Part shown: positions 1 through 9,425 of the stretch, piece after piece
How positions within the stretch are numbered: position 1 is the stretch's first letter
Layout of the letters: each line of letters opens with the position of its first letter
Origin: Frankiales bacterium
Lineage (GTDB): Bacteria > Actinomycetota > Actinomycetes > S36-B12 > CAIYMF01
DNA length: 64,000 bases
Assembly: GCA_016125335.1 (NCBI GenBank)
Contig: WGLY01000013.1
Span: 62,001-126,000, forward strand
Direction: 5' to 3'
Notes under the pieces: generated by a model
What the model was told of the DNA's origin: nothing
Seen by the model: only the letters and a program-made list of their open reading frames with translations
Databases searched by the model: none
Made by a program: the position numbers and the translations under genes

Positions 1-2222
1 GCGTCCGACGCCAGCTGGAACTGGAGCAGGTGCCGGCGTACCCCTCGAGCGCTCGCGGCGGACAGCTGGTCCCGCCCGATGAAGCCCCCAGGCTTGTCCC
101 AGGCGACAGCGAAGCCGAGGCCGGCCTCGAGCGGTGTGTCGTCGGTGCCGATGTCGTGCCCCCAGCTCCGGAACGCCTTCTCCACCCGGAGGGAGTTCAG
201 TGCGTTGTACCCCACCAACGCCGCGGTCCCGTCCGCGTCCCTCACCTGGTCGAGAACGTGCACCGCATACTCGGTCGGGATGTAGAGCTCCCAGCCCAGC
301 TCCCCCGTGTAGCTGACCCGGCTGGCTCGGACCCGCGCATAGCCGATCTCGACCGTGCGGGAGCCGCCGAACGGGAATGCCGCGGTCGAGAAGTCGTCGA
401 TGGAGGCGCGGGAGAGCACCGCCCGGGATCCAGGACCGAAGACGCCGAGGACCGCATAGGCCGACGTGACATCGAAGGCCGTGCAGCCGGCCTCCTCGCC
501 GAGCTGCCGCTCGAGCCACGCGAAGTCCCGCCGCTGAGTGGCCGCAGCGGTGACGACGAGGAAGCTGTTCTCAGACTCCCGGGTCACGGTGACGTCCGCC
601 TCGACGGTCCCTCTGTCGTTGAGCCACTGCGTGTAGACGATGCGCCCGACAGCGACGTCGACCTCGTTGGCGCAGATCCGGTTGAGCGCCCGGCACGCCC
701 CGGGGCCCTTGACGACGAACTTCCCGAAGGAGGACAGGTCGATCAGCCCGACCGCGTTGCGTACGGCGAGGTGCTCGGAACGTGCGTGCGGGAACCAGCC
801 CTCCCGGCCGTAGCTGTAGTCGTACCGCGGTTCGCGACCGGGTCCCGCGTACCAGTTGGCCCGCTCCCACCCGGCGACCTCACCGAAGAAGGCCCCCTCA
901 GAAGCGAGCTGCGCGTGGAACGGCGTGCGACGCACGTCGCGTGCTGTCTCGTACTGACGGCTCGGCCAGTGCATGGCGTACAGGAGCCCGAGCGACTCCG
1001 TCGTGCGATCACGGAGGTAGTGGCTGGTGCCTTGGAAGGGCATCATCCGCCGGACGTCGACGTCCCACAGGTCCATGGGCGGATACCCGTCCACGATCCA
1101 GTCGGCGAGGACACTGCCGGCGCCGCCGGCGGACTGGATCCCGATCGAGTTGAACCCACAGGCCAGGAACAGCCCGTCCACTTCTGGGGTGGGCCCCAGC
1201 AGGTAGCGGTCGTCCGGCGTGAACGATTCAGGGCCGTTGAAGAACAGCTGGATGCCGGCGTCCCCCAGGACCGGGACGCGACGCACCGCCTGCTCCATCA
1301 GCGGCGCGATGTGGTCGAGGTCCGGCGGCAGCGTGCCGAAGGCGAACCCGTCCGGGATGGCGGGCACACCACGGACCTTCTGCACCGCCCAGGGCTTGGC
1401 CACCGGCTCGAACCAGCCCACGAGCAGCTTGCCCGCGTCCTCCTTGAAGTAGGAGCAGCCGTCGGGATCCCGGAGCACGGGCATGCCAGGAGGCAGACCC
1501 GGCACCGGCTCCGTCACCACGTAGAAGTGCTCGGCAGCATGCAGCGGGACGTCCACCCCGAGCGGATGCATCAGCTCGCGCGCCCACATCCCGGCAGCAT
1601 TGACGACCGTCGAACAGCTGATCTCGCGGTCCACGCCGTCCAGGTGGTAGCGGACTCCTCGGACCCGGCCGCTCTCCACCACGACCGAGGTCGCTGCAGC
1701 GTGCTCGACGACCGTCGCGCCCCGCGCCTTGGCCCCGAGAGCGAAAGCTCGCGTGGTGTCGACGGGGTTGGTGGACCCGTCGCCCGGGAGGAACACTCCT
1801 CCGACCACGTCCTCCAGCTCAGCGATCGGCACCAGCTGCTCGATCTCGCGTGGACCGAGCCGGTGCGCCTCGAGGCCGAACAGGCGAGCCGCCGACACGT
1901 TCCGGAGGAGCTCGTGCATGCGCTCGCCCGAGGTTGCGACGCTCACCGAGCCGCGTTGCTGGAACCCGGTGGCCTGACCTGTCTCCCGCTCCAGGTCCGG
2001 AAGCAGCTCCGCCGTGTACTTGGCGAGCCGCGTGAGGTTCTGGCTCGACCGCAGCTGCCCGACCAGCCCCGCAGCGTGCCATGTCGTCCCGGACGTCAGC
2101 TCCGCCCGTTCGAGGAGCACGAGGTCGCTGACACCACGTCGGGCCAGGTGGTAGGCGACGCTGCAACCGACGATCCCCCCGCCCACCACGACGACCTGTG
2201 CCTGCTCAGGGACAGGGGTCAT
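1..2222 (-). CDS. Dimethylglycine/sarcosine dehydrogenase-like flavoprotein with GcvT domain (3' truncated)
   Basis: About 740 residues are visible; the C-terminus lies beyond the window edge. The N-terminus has a dinucleotide-binding motif (GGGIVG, residues 14-19). The segment SGTTWHAAG places H49 where dimethylglycine and sarcosine dehydrogenases attach FAD covalently. A DAO fold is followed by an FAO-type middle domain and a GcvT-like folate domain, seen in stretches such as YTGELGWELYIP. Family members oxidise N-methyl groups of glycine derivatives and pass the one-carbon unit to tetrahydrofolate. Start is ATG at 2222, 28 bases after the upstream amidohydrolase. It is the last visible gene of the long minus-strand operon. 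The exact substrate is not predictable. Confidence 0.85.
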   Translation of the reverse strand, partial: MTPVPEQAQVVVVGGGIVGCSVAYHLARRGVSDLVLLERAELTSGTTWHAAGLVGQLRSSQNLTRLAKYTAELLPDLERETGQATGFQQRGSVSVATSGERMHELLRNVSAARLFGLEAHRLGPREIEQLVPIAELEDVVGGVFLPGDGSTNPVDTTRAFALGAKARGATVVEHAAATSVVVESGRVRGVRYHLDGVDREISCSTVVNAAGMWARELMHPLGVDVPLHAAEHFYVVTEPVPGLPPGMPVLRDPDGCSYFKEDAGKLLVGWFEPVAKPWAVQKVRGVPAIPDGFAFGTLPPDLDHIAPLMEQAVRRVPVLGDAGIQLFFNGPESFTPDDRYLLGPTPEVDGLFLACGFNSIGIQSAGGAGSVLADWIVDGYPPMDLWDVDVRRMMPFQGTSHYLRDRTTESLGLLYAMHWPSRQYETARDVRRTPFHAQLASEGAFFGEVAGWERANWYAGPGREPRYDYSYGREGWFPHARSEHLAVRNAVGLIDLSSFGKFVVKGPGACRALNRICANEVDVAVGRIVYTQWLNDRGTVEADVTVTRESENSFLVVTAAATQRRDFAWLERQLGEEAGCTAFDVTSAYAVLGVFGPGSRAVLSRASIDDFSTAAFPFGGSRTVEIGYARVRASRVSYTGELGWELYIPTEYAVHVLDQVRDADGTAALVGYNALNSLRVEKAFRSWGHDIGTDDTPLEAGLGFAVAWDKPGGFIGRDQLSAASARGVRRHLLQFQLASD

Positions 2223-2250
2223 GCTCGGGGCTCCGTCCCTCGAGCGGGGC

Positions 2251-3855
2251 TCACTCGCCCCCGCGATCGCTGTTCCACACACACTCCCCTCCGAGATGCG
2301 TGCTGAGCACACGGACCCGGCCCAGCTCCAGGGGATCCACCTCCCGCGGATCCTCCGACAGGAGCGCGAAATCCGCCCTCTTGCCGACGGACAGGCTTCC
2401 CACGTGGTCCTCGAGGAACCCGCCATATGCGGCGTTCGTCGTGAACAGCCTGAAGGCGTCCTCGACGTCGAGGGACTCGTCTGCGTGCAGGACGGTCCCG
2501 TCGGTCCGCCGGCGGGTCACGGCCGTCGCCACGTTGCCCAGGATGGACACGCTCGACGGCACCGTCCCGGTGCTGTCCGTCCCGCCGAGCACCCGGATGC
2601 CCGCCGCTGCGAGCGAGCGCACGGGCGCTCGTGGCCCCGTCTCGTCGGCGCTCATGCTGTGCAGGAACTGAGGTGTGGTCACCATGAGCGCCCCGCTGGC
2701 CGCGATGAGCCCGAGGTCCTCGAGGTCCACGTAGTCTCCGCCGTGCTCGATGCGGTGACGTCGCGGGTTCCCGCGGTGGCCACCGGCCTCGAGGATGGCG
2801 CGCGCCGCCATGCGCACGCCGTCCGCGGTCAGCGAGTGCAGCCACACCTGGATCCCCCGACGATCCGCCTCGACCACGAAGGCGCTCAGCTCGCCCTCGG
2901 TCCATTTGACGTCCTCGAGCCGCGAGCCAAGGCCGTCGTGCCCGCACCCGTTGACGAACACCTTCAGGCCGCCGAACGAGAACGTGTCCGTCGGTTGCTC
3001 CGCCCGCAGGAGCTGCGAGGCCTCGTCCATCGTCGCGACGCCGGGTGAGATCAGGTAGTACCGCTGCCGCAGACCGAGACCGCGTTGCCGGTGGAGCTCC
3101 CTGAGCAGGTGCACCTGACGAACCGACTCGGGCATCGTGAGCACCGTCGTGGTGCCTGATGCACCGAACAAGTCGTGGCCGTGGCGCTGCACCGACCGGA
3201 GGAACTCGTCGTCCGACCCCGGCGAGGGAACCATCATGAACACTTCGGTGACCACGCCCGTCGGCGTCCCGTCGCCGTCCCGGTGGACGACTCCGTGGAA
3301 GGGATGGGGCGCCGAGGAGTCCCACAGACCCAGACGGCGCAGTGCGACCGTGTTCAGCGACGCGACGTGCAGGCTGGCGAAGACTGCGAGAGGCCGACGA
3401 TCCGACAGACGGTCCAGCTCCTGTCGTGTGAAGAGTCGCTGCTCGCGCACCTTCTCGTGGGCGGCGAAGCTCGAGCGGCAGAGCAGCCACTCGTCGCTCG
3501 TCTCGTCGTCCTCCTCCAGACGCTGCCCGATGGCTTCAGCGATCTCCGTCAGCGAATCGAAGGGCGGCGTGTGGACGTTGAGCCAGCGATCCGTGGTCAC
3601 GCACGTGAGCTCGAAGTGACAGTGCCCGTCGACGAAGCCGGGCACGACGGTCGCCCCGCTGCAGTCCAGAGTCCGCGCCTCTCGACCGGCCGCACCGAGG
3701 ATCTCGGCCGTGGAGCCCACCCGGGCGATGCGCCCGTCCACGACGAGGAAGGCAGAGGCGGACGGCACTACCGCGTCGAACGTCCACACGCGAGCGTTGA
3801 CCACCGCGATCGGCAGCGGTCGGGCGACGTCCGTCTTCGCCTCGGTCACGGCCAC
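2251..3855 (-). CDS. Amidohydrolase, YtcJ-like (amidohydrolase family 3)
   Basis: This 534-residue protein has the metal-dependent hydrolase layout: a small beta-sandwich entry, then VDGHCHF as the first metal motif near residue 75, IQVWLHS and HRIEHGG in the middle, and GGTDSTG late in the barrel. YtcJ-like enzymes hydrolyse amide or formamide bonds; N-substituted formamide deformylase belongs here. Start is GTG at 3855, one base after the amidase stop, so the two are translationally coupled. Together with the dimethylformamidase-like and amidase genes it supports amide-bond catabolism. The substrate is inferred only loosely. Confidence 0.8.
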   Translation of the reverse strand: MAVTEAKTDVARPLPIAVVNARVWTFDAVVPSASAFLVVDGRIARVGSTAEILGAAGREARTLDCSGATVVPGFVDGHCHFELTCVTTDRWLNVHTPPFDSLTEIAEAIGQRLEEDDETSDEWLLCRSSFAAHEKVREQRLFTRQELDRLSDRRPLAVFASLHVASLNTVALRRLGLWDSSAPHPFHGVVHRDGDGTPTGVVTEVFMMVPSPGSDDEFLRSVQRHGHDLFGASGTTTVLTMPESVRQVHLLRELHRQRGLGLRQRYYLISPGVATMDEASQLLRAEQPTDTFSFGGLKVFVNGCGHDGLGSRLEDVKWTEGELSAFVVEADRRGIQVWLHSLTADGVRMAARAILEAGGHRGNPRRHRIEHGGDYVDLEDLGLIAASGALMVTTPQFLHSMSADETGPRAPVRSLAAAGIRVLGGTDSTGTVPSSVSILGNVATAVTRRRTDGTVLHADESLDVEDAFRLFTTNAAYGGFLEDHVGSLSVGKRADFALLSEDPREVDPLELGRVRVLSTHLGGECVWNSDRGGE

Positions 3856-3856
3856 G

Positions 3857-5305
3857 TCACCCGTCGACGACGACGTCGGGCGCGGTCAGGGCGGTCTCGA
3901 GGTGGCTGCCGATGCCGAGCAGCAGTCCATCGGCGAACCTTCCCCCCACGAGCTGCACGCCGATCGGCAGCCCCTCGCTGCTGAGCCCGCACGGGACGCT
4001 CAGCGCCGGATTGCCGGTGAGATTGAACGGATAGGTGAAGGGCGTCCACGACATCCAGTTCGCGTCCGGCCACCCGGGAGGCACGTCGCCGCCGGCGTCG
4101 AACGCGACGATCGGCATCGTGGGAGTGATGAGGACGTCGACCTCCGACAGGATCCGGTCCACGGCAGCGGACAGGGTCACCCGTGCCTCGAGAGCGGCGA
4201 CGTAGGAGGTGGCCGGGATGTGCCGTCCCACGTCAGCGATCGCTCGCAGTCCGGGGTCCACCACGGCCAGGTCCGCAGGAGTCAGCTGGTCGAGAGCTCG
4301 CGCCGCTCCGGCGTTCCAGATCGTCTCCACCTCCTGGCGCGGATCCTCGAAGGGCGGCTCCGCGAGCAGCCGTACCTCCGCGCCGAGCGAGGCCAGCGCG
4401 TCGACCGCCGCCCCCACGACGCGCAGGATCTCGTCGTTGACCGGGACGTCGCCCGGCCGCGGGCAGTAGGCCACGCGGAGCGAGCCGGGGGGGACAAGAG
4501 GACCATCGGCCCATGGGTGCCCATCGCGTCGCACCGAGTGCGGGTCCAGTCCCGAAGGGCCGGCGATGGTCGCGAGCAGCAGCGCCGCGTCCTGCGAGGT
4601 CCTCGCATGCGGCCCCAGGTGCGACAGGATCCCGAACGGGCTCGGGGGCCACTGCGGCACGAGACCGTGGGTCGGCTTCAGACCGACGACTCCGCAGAAG
4701 GACGAGGGGATCCGCACCGATCCGGCACCGTCGGTGCCCAGAGCGAGAGGGACCATCCTCGCCGCTACCGCGGCCGCACTTCCGCCCGACGACCCGCCCG
4801 CCGTCCTGGCTGTGTTCCAGGGGTTGCGCGTGACGCCGGTCAACGGGCTGTCCGTGACCGCCTTCCACCCGAGCTCCGGCGTCGTCGTCTTCCCGGCGAG
4901 CACGGCGCCGCCGGCGCGCAGCCGCTCCACGGCCGGCGCGTCCGACGAGTCCACCTCCGTGGTGGGGGTCCGCGACCCCTTCCGCGTCGGCCACCCCGCC
5001 GCTCGGATCACGTCCTTGACGGCGACCGGCACTCCGTCGAGAGGCCCGAGCGGTGCCCCACGGCGGTGGCGGTCCTCGGACCGCCGTGCGTCCTCGATCG
5101 TCGCGGTCTCGTCCAGCCAGCAGAACGCGTTGATCGTCGGGTCGACCCGCTCGATCTGCGCCAGGCAGGCCCGAGCCACCTCGACCGGCGACAGGTCGCG
5201 CCGACGGTAGGCCTCCGCGAGCGCGACCGCGGTCATGCCCAGGACATCTCCCGACCCGGGTTCCCTCACCGACGCCACCGTCCTGTGCCGCGGTCCGGCA
5301 CGCAT
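3857..5305 (-). CDS. Amidase signature-family amidase
   Basis: The protein (482 residues from ATG 5305) carries the Ser-cisSer-Lys triad: K97 in VAVKDV, the glycine/serine stretch GGSSGGS with cis-Ser S172 or S173, and nucleophile S196 in GTDGAGSVRIP. The C-terminal segment LPIGVQLVGG is typical. It hydrolyses a carboxamide to acid plus ammonia or amine. The ATG at 5236 is a shorter alternative, but the family's usual N-terminal helix (LAEAYRRRDLSPVEV) is preceded by residues that align better from the upstream start. The 116 bases upstream hold a TCTCGCGA element, so an internal promoter is possible. Confidence 0.85.
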   Translation of the reverse strand: MRAGPRHRTVASVREPGSGDVLGMTAVALAEAYRRRDLSPVEVARACLAQIERVDPTINAFCWLDETATIEDARRSEDRHRRGAPLGPLDGVPVAVKDVIRAAGWPTRKGSRTPTTEVDSSDAPAVERLRAGGAVLAGKTTTPELGWKAVTDSPLTGVTRNPWNTARTAGGSSGGSAAAVAARMVPLALGTDGAGSVRIPSSFCGVVGLKPTHGLVPQWPPSPFGILSHLGPHARTSQDAALLLATIAGPSGLDPHSVRRDGHPWADGPLVPPGSLRVAYCPRPGDVPVNDEILRVVGAAVDALASLGAEVRLLAEPPFEDPRQEVETIWNAGAARALDQLTPADLAVVDPGLRAIADVGRHIPATSYVAALEARVTLSAAVDRILSEVDVLITPTMPIVAFDAGGDVPPGWPDANWMSWTPFTYPFNLTGNPALSVPCGLSSEGLPIGVQLVGGRFADGLLLGIGSHLETALTAPDVVVDG

Positions 5306-5395
5306 CACTGGGACTCGCCGGGCCTGCGACGAACGGCCTCGCCGCGACCCGCCACGCGGCACACCGCCGCGCTCGGAGACGGTAGCGCAATACGA

Positions 5396-5413
5396 GCGCA
5401 TTCTCGCGATTTT
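5396..5413. promoter_or_regulatory. Possible operator: ATTCTCGCGATTT element
   Basis: An AT-richer patch between the signal-less binding-protein gene and the amidase contains the 13-mer ATTCTCGCGATTT (5400-5412). The same 13-mer recurs at 20370-20382 in the regulator intergenic region. This suggests a shared regulator site, possibly an internal control point of the operon. No convincing -35/-10 pair is visible here. Confidence 0.35.
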
Positions 5414-5421
5414 GCCCCAAT

Positions 5422-6954
5422 CTAGTGCAGAATCCGGTCTGTCCACGGTGCAGCTCCGGCTTCCGCGGACACGCTCACTCCCTGGTAGAGCGGATACAGG
5501 ATGTGCGGCGACGGGACGTAGCCCGTCACGCTCGTGCGCCACGCCCACACGTCGTTCGGGGACAGCAGGGGGATGTAGGGCAGCTCGGTGGCGAACACCC
5601 GCTGCACCGCGGACGCCGCCGACGCCAGCTCGTCGTCGGTCTCGGCGCGCAGCCAGTCGGTGGTGCACCGGTCCAGCGCCGGGACGGATGCGCGCGACCA
5701 GTTGGGGAACGGCGCAGTGCTCGTGGACGAGAACCCGATGAGCGCATCGAGGGGATCGGGCCACAACCACTTCGAGATCGAGCTCGCGGGCCCCGCCGCG
5801 CACGCGTCGTAGAACTCGGCGAAGGGTCGTGCGTACCGGATGCCCAGCTCGACCCCGATCGCTCGCAGCTGATCCGCGAGCAGCGTCGCCACGTCTCGGA
5901 ACACCGGGTCGTCCTGCACCACGCACTCGAACGACAGGCGCACCCCGTCCCTGCCCCGGACCCCGTCGGCGCCCCGGGCCCACCCCAGGGAGTCCAGAGC
6001 CGTCTCAGCCCTGCCGACATCGGGCCTGCGCCCCGAGTCGACCTCGGGGTCGTAGTACTCGGTGCCCGGAGGCACCGGGCCCCAGGTGGGGCTCCCGTGG
6101 CCGGCCAGGGCCCCGCGCACCAGTCCGTCGCGGTCGATGGCCGACGACAGCGCCCTTCGAAGACGCACGTCGTCGAAGCCCAGGTCCCGCCGGTCCCAGT
6201 TGAGCGAGAGGTACATGCTGGACGCCTGCCCCGCCTCGTAGACCTCGAACCTCGGGTCGTCCGCGAGTTCGTGCACCCGGTCGTAGTCGATACCGTGCAC
6301 GCAGTCGACTGCCCCCGCGCGCAGGGCCTCCCAGCGGTCGGCGGGATCGGGGAGCGCGAGCCACTCGACGCGGTCGAGGTCCGAGGAACCCCGGGGCAGA
6401 CCGGGCACCGCCAGGTTCGGGTAGCCCTCGACCCGGTCGGCGATGATGCGGTCGGCGTCCAGAGAGGCAAGCCTGAAGGGGCCGGTCCCGTCACAGATCG
6501 ACACACCGAAGTCGTCGGGATGTGCCAGCTGCGCGGCACGGTTGAAGACGGCCGTGTGAGTACCCCACAGCAGCGCAGGCAGACGCCGGTACGGGTGATG
6601 GAGCGTGAACCGAAGTCGCCTGTCGTCGAGCGGTTCGACCCGGTCGACCGGGTCCCAGTACCACAGCTGACGATCACCGGGCACGTGCCAGCGCAGCGCA
6701 TCGAGGCTCTCCGCGACCGCACGGGAGTCGCAGACCGCCCCTGAGTGGAAGACCGCGCCGTCACGCAGCTCGAGCGTCCAGGCGAGCCTGTCCTCGGATA
6801 TCTCGGCAACGCGGGCGAGACAGGGGTGGCCTCGACGGTCGTGGCCCTTCACGAGCAACGTGTCGTACAGCGCGATGGAGGGCGGGTCGATGTGGGCGCC
6901 CATCGGATCCAGGCGTGAGAAGGGGTAGTCGAAGGCTTCGCGCAGGACTCGCAT
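5422..6954 (-). CDS. Extracellular-solute-binding family 5 protein lacking any export signal
   Basis: This 510-residue protein has the peptide/nickel-binding (SBP_bac_5) fold: TWTLELRDGAVFHSG near the N-terminus, LSLNWDRRDLGFDDVRLRRA mid-protein and NDVWAW...LYPLYQGV at the end. Binding proteins of this family normally begin with a signal peptide or lipobox. Here the start ATG at 6954 leads straight into the mature domain (MRVLREAFDYPFSRLDP). The in-frame upstream residues run into the preceding gene and are not signal-like. The start matches its paralog at 25528 residue for residue in length. It is most likely cytoplasmic; its role is unknown. Confidence 0.8.
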   Translation of the reverse strand: MRVLREAFDYPFSRLDPMGAHIDPPSIALYDTLLVKGHDRRGHPCLARVAEISEDRLAWTLELRDGAVFHSGAVCDSRAVAESLDALRWHVPGDRQLWYWDPVDRVEPLDDRRLRFTLHHPYRRLPALLWGTHTAVFNRAAQLAHPDDFGVSICDGTGPFRLASLDADRIIADRVEGYPNLAVPGLPRGSSDLDRVEWLALPDPADRWEALRAGAVDCVHGIDYDRVHELADDPRFEVYEAGQASSMYLSLNWDRRDLGFDDVRLRRALSSAIDRDGLVRGALAGHGSPTWGPVPPGTEYYDPEVDSGRRPDVGRAETALDSLGWARGADGVRGRDGVRLSFECVVQDDPVFRDVATLLADQLRAIGVELGIRYARPFAEFYDACAAGPASSISKWLWPDPLDALIGFSSTSTAPFPNWSRASVPALDRCTTDWLRAETDDELASAASAVQRVFATELPYIPLLSPNDVWAWRTSVTGYVPSPHILYPLYQGVSVSAEAGAAPWTDRILH

Positions 6955-6991
6955 GTCTCTCGCTCTCAAGACGGTCGGTGCCATGCCCCGG

Positions 6992-9046
6992 TCAGGCTCT
7001 GTGCGTGGCGGGCGGGGGCTCGAGCATGCGGTCGACCGCGTTGCGCACGACGCGCGCCAGACCACGGTCACGACGGCTGGTGAGGCACCCGCTCGCGGTG
7101 ATGGAGCCGAGCGCCAGGACCAGGCCACCCGCCGGCGTCCGGGTGAGGACGACATCGCACCGCACGGAGGGGGCGGGGGCGCGTGCGCCGTCGCGCTCGA
7201 ACGTGCCGAAGTGATCGCCCGTCGCAGGGCGCGACGTCGCGATGACGACCGACTCGCCGGGCGGCAGGCGGCCCGCATCGAAGACGTCGAACTCGTTGCC
7301 CGCGCCCCCGTTCAACCCGCCGCCACCGAACTCGTGGCCGTCCAACCCGTCGAAGATCCACGACCATCTCGGGTCGAAGCTCTCCGGTGTCCGCGAGAAG
7401 ACCATGGAGGCACCGTTGCCGAACCCGCCGAAGCCGACGCCGACGATGGAGTTGGGAGGACGGCCGGCCTCCTCCCACAGGCCCCCCGTGCGGGATTCGA
7501 ACTGGTGCAGGCGATCAGCCTCGTCGATCGACCAGGTCTGCGAGCCGCCCCAGCGCCGGATCTCCATCAGGTGCGGCTTGGTCGGGTGAAGCGACGAGAC
7601 CCAGTACAGCCCGTTGCCACCGAGGTACACCGCGCTGCCACCACCCGCCAGGAATTCCTCGAGCGCATCGAGCATGGTGGCGGTCCAGTACTCGGGATGC
7701 GCCGACAGCACGACGACCTTGGCACCGGCCAGTGCTGCGGCGCCGCGCAGGTGAAGGTCCCGGTCGTCGATGGCACCGCACCGGCCGGGGAACTCCTGCC
7801 GCATCCAGTGCCAGGCGTAGAGATCGGCCATCATCAGGTGCGTCGCGTTGACACCCGTCGCGAAGCCGTCCCCCGGGTCCACCTCCAGACGTGCTGTCGG
7901 CGCGAACGTCTGGGTCGGTCGCAGAGAGGTCGTCACGGTGACGGGAGACCCGTCCTCGTGCAGCGAGTAGTGGGACAACCCCGGCCAGGTGCCGTCGCGA
8001 CCGAGATTCGCGTAGGCCTGCCATGTGAGCGTCGGCACGAGCAGGGTCACGTCGTCGGCCCCTGAGACGACGAAGGGGAGCTCGTAGGCGACGGCCTCCG
8101 ACCCCAGCCTGATCGCGTAGAGCCCCGGGGCTGCGTCTTCCGGCACAGCGACCTGAGCGACCGCCGGCCAACCGCAGTCCTCCGTGTCGTCGCGGTGGAA
8201 GTGGACGGAGCCCGCTCGGCAGAGCATGCGGCCGGAGGACTCCAGCGGCGACGGGACGGCCGTGCTTCGCATGGGGGCATGGCGCAGGAGCAGCGCCGTT
8301 CCGGGGCCGGCGATGACCGGGGCGCGATCAGGGTCGGAACGGTCCGCGAGATCCCATTCCAGGTCGGCCGCGGCCCCGACCCCGTTCATGACGTTCATCA
8401 GGTCGACGACATCCAGCGCGCGCCGATGCAGACGAAGTCCTGCGACCTTGCCGTCCAGCTCTCCTCCGTCCCCCCGCGTTCCGATCCACAGGGCCCCCGA
8501 ATCCGGACGCAGGTCGGCGTCGAGCGGCATCGACTGGAACGGGCCACCTGTCCGTCCCCACACCGAGGCGAGCAGCGTGGCGCTCGCAGCGCCGCCATCC
8601 ACGCCGGGTGCGCACGTCACACCCACGAACATCCAGGCGCGCTCGCGGATGCGGTAGTCGAGGAGGTGGCGACTGTCCGTGCCCACGAGGGACAACCGTG
8701 ACCCCGTCACGCACAGGGAACGCGCTCCCCCGGTTGTGCTCCAGGTGGCGAGCACCACGTCGCGGCTCAGGTCGGTGAGCCACACCCACATCGAGAGCGT
8801 GAACTCGTCGGTCCCCACCAACGCGTCCTCCGCCGAAGCGAAGGAGCCGACGCTGGGCGCGACGAGCGGCGCCTCGATGGTTCCCGCGCCCCAGTCGCAG
8901 TCGTGGACCACGATGCCCGGTCCGTCGGGGTGCGGGTCTCCGTGCAGGTGCTCGCGCACCGTGGCCCGGGAGGTCGGGATGCCGGACCCGTGGATGTCGA
9001 GCGAGCCGCCCGGAGGAACCGAGAGCCTGCTCAGGTATGCACGCAT
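6992..9046 (-). CDS. N,N-dimethylformamidase large (beta) subunit-like protein
   Basis: The 684-residue protein has a LamG/concanavalin-like N-terminal part (residues ~70-210, FTLSMWVWLTD, LDGKVAGLRLH). The C-terminal half resembles the dimethylformamidase beta subunit: LTWQAYANLG (Y345), SHYS (Y360), LYAWHW (Y410) and SAHPEYW. H450-P-E452 matches the His-x-Glu pair I recall at the mononuclear iron site of the Paracoccus enzyme (His519/Glu521). The family hydrolyses small amides to amine plus acid. The characterised enzyme is about 760 residues and pairs with a ~15 kDa alpha subunit, which I do not recognise here. The EthD-like gene lies 8 bases upstream. Confidence 0.75.
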   Translation of the reverse strand: MRAYLSRLSVPPGGSLDIHGSGIPTSRATVREHLHGDPHPDGPGIVVHDCDWGAGTIEAPLVAPSVGSFASAEDALVGTDEFTLSMWVWLTDLSRDVVLATWSTTGGARSLCVTGSRLSLVGTDSRHLLDYRIRERAWMFVGVTCAPGVDGGAASATLLASVWGRTGGPFQSMPLDADLRPDSGALWIGTRGDGGELDGKVAGLRLHRRALDVVDLMNVMNGVGAAADLEWDLADRSDPDRAPVIAGPGTALLLRHAPMRSTAVPSPLESSGRMLCRAGSVHFHRDDTEDCGWPAVAQVAVPEDAAPGLYAIRLGSEAVAYELPFVVSGADDVTLLVPTLTWQAYANLGRDGTWPGLSHYSLHEDGSPVTVTTSLRPTQTFAPTARLEVDPGDGFATGVNATHLMMADLYAWHWMRQEFPGRCGAIDDRDLHLRGAAALAGAKVVVLSAHPEYWTATMLDALEEFLAGGGSAVYLGGNGLYWVSSLHPTKPHLMEIRRWGGSQTWSIDEADRLHQFESRTGGLWEEAGRPPNSIVGVGFGGFGNGASMVFSRTPESFDPRWSWIFDGLDGHEFGGGGLNGGAGNEFDVFDAGRLPPGESVVIATSRPATGDHFGTFERDGARAPAPSVRCDVVLTRTPAGGLVLALGSITASGCLTSRRDRGLARVVRNAVDRMLEPPPATHRA

Positions 9047-9054
9047 CGCTCTCC

Positions 9055-9408
9055 TCAGGATGACTCGGTCGGTCGGCGGGGTCGCTCGGGTGCACTGCCG
9101 AGGCCGGGGTCGACGACGACGCGCACGGCCGATCCGGGCTCCGCGAACGTGGCGGTGTGCGCACGCAGCGCGAGCGCCTCCTCCGAGGCGAGGCTGCGTC
9201 TCAGATCCTCCACGGAGTCGAAGTCGAGGAACCCCACCCCGTCATACGCCTGGTCGATCCCCGGTACGTTCGCGGTCGGCTGGAACAGGACGCTCCGCAC
9301 GTGCGGGAGCGCGCTCGCCAGAGCGCGGTGCTCGCCCAGCCAGGCCGCGAGGAACTCCTCGGTCGTGGAGCCGGGACGGCGTCGCAGGACGGCGATGTAG
9401 CGGATCAT
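9055..9408 (-). CDS. EthD-domain small protein
   Basis: This 117-residue protein is a single dimeric alpha/beta barrel domain of the EthD type (MIRYIAVLRRRPG..FLAAWLGEH, then a phenylalanine/aspartate-rich strand GVGFLDFDSVEDLRRSL). Such proteins assist ring or side-chain degradation; some are enzymes and most are of unknown activity. The start ATG 9408 has a strong GGAGG site 6 bases upstream. It sits directly between an amidohydrolase and the dimethylformamidase-like gene, where a small partner subunit might be expected. A larger relative lies at 22855-23553. Confidence 0.7.
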   Translation of the reverse strand: MIRYIAVLRRRPGSTTEEFLAAWLGEHRALASALPHVRSVLFQPTANVPGIDQAYDGVGFLDFDSVEDLRRSLASEEALALRAHTATFAEPGSAVRVVVDPGLGSAPERPRRPTESS

Positions 9409-9425
9409 CACGCACCTCCCGGAAG

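Noticed and set aside
30-2306. 758-residue plus-strand frame at the left edge
   Set aside because: The minus strand encodes the GcvT-containing flavoprotein with clear FAD and folate motifs, so this is a shadow.
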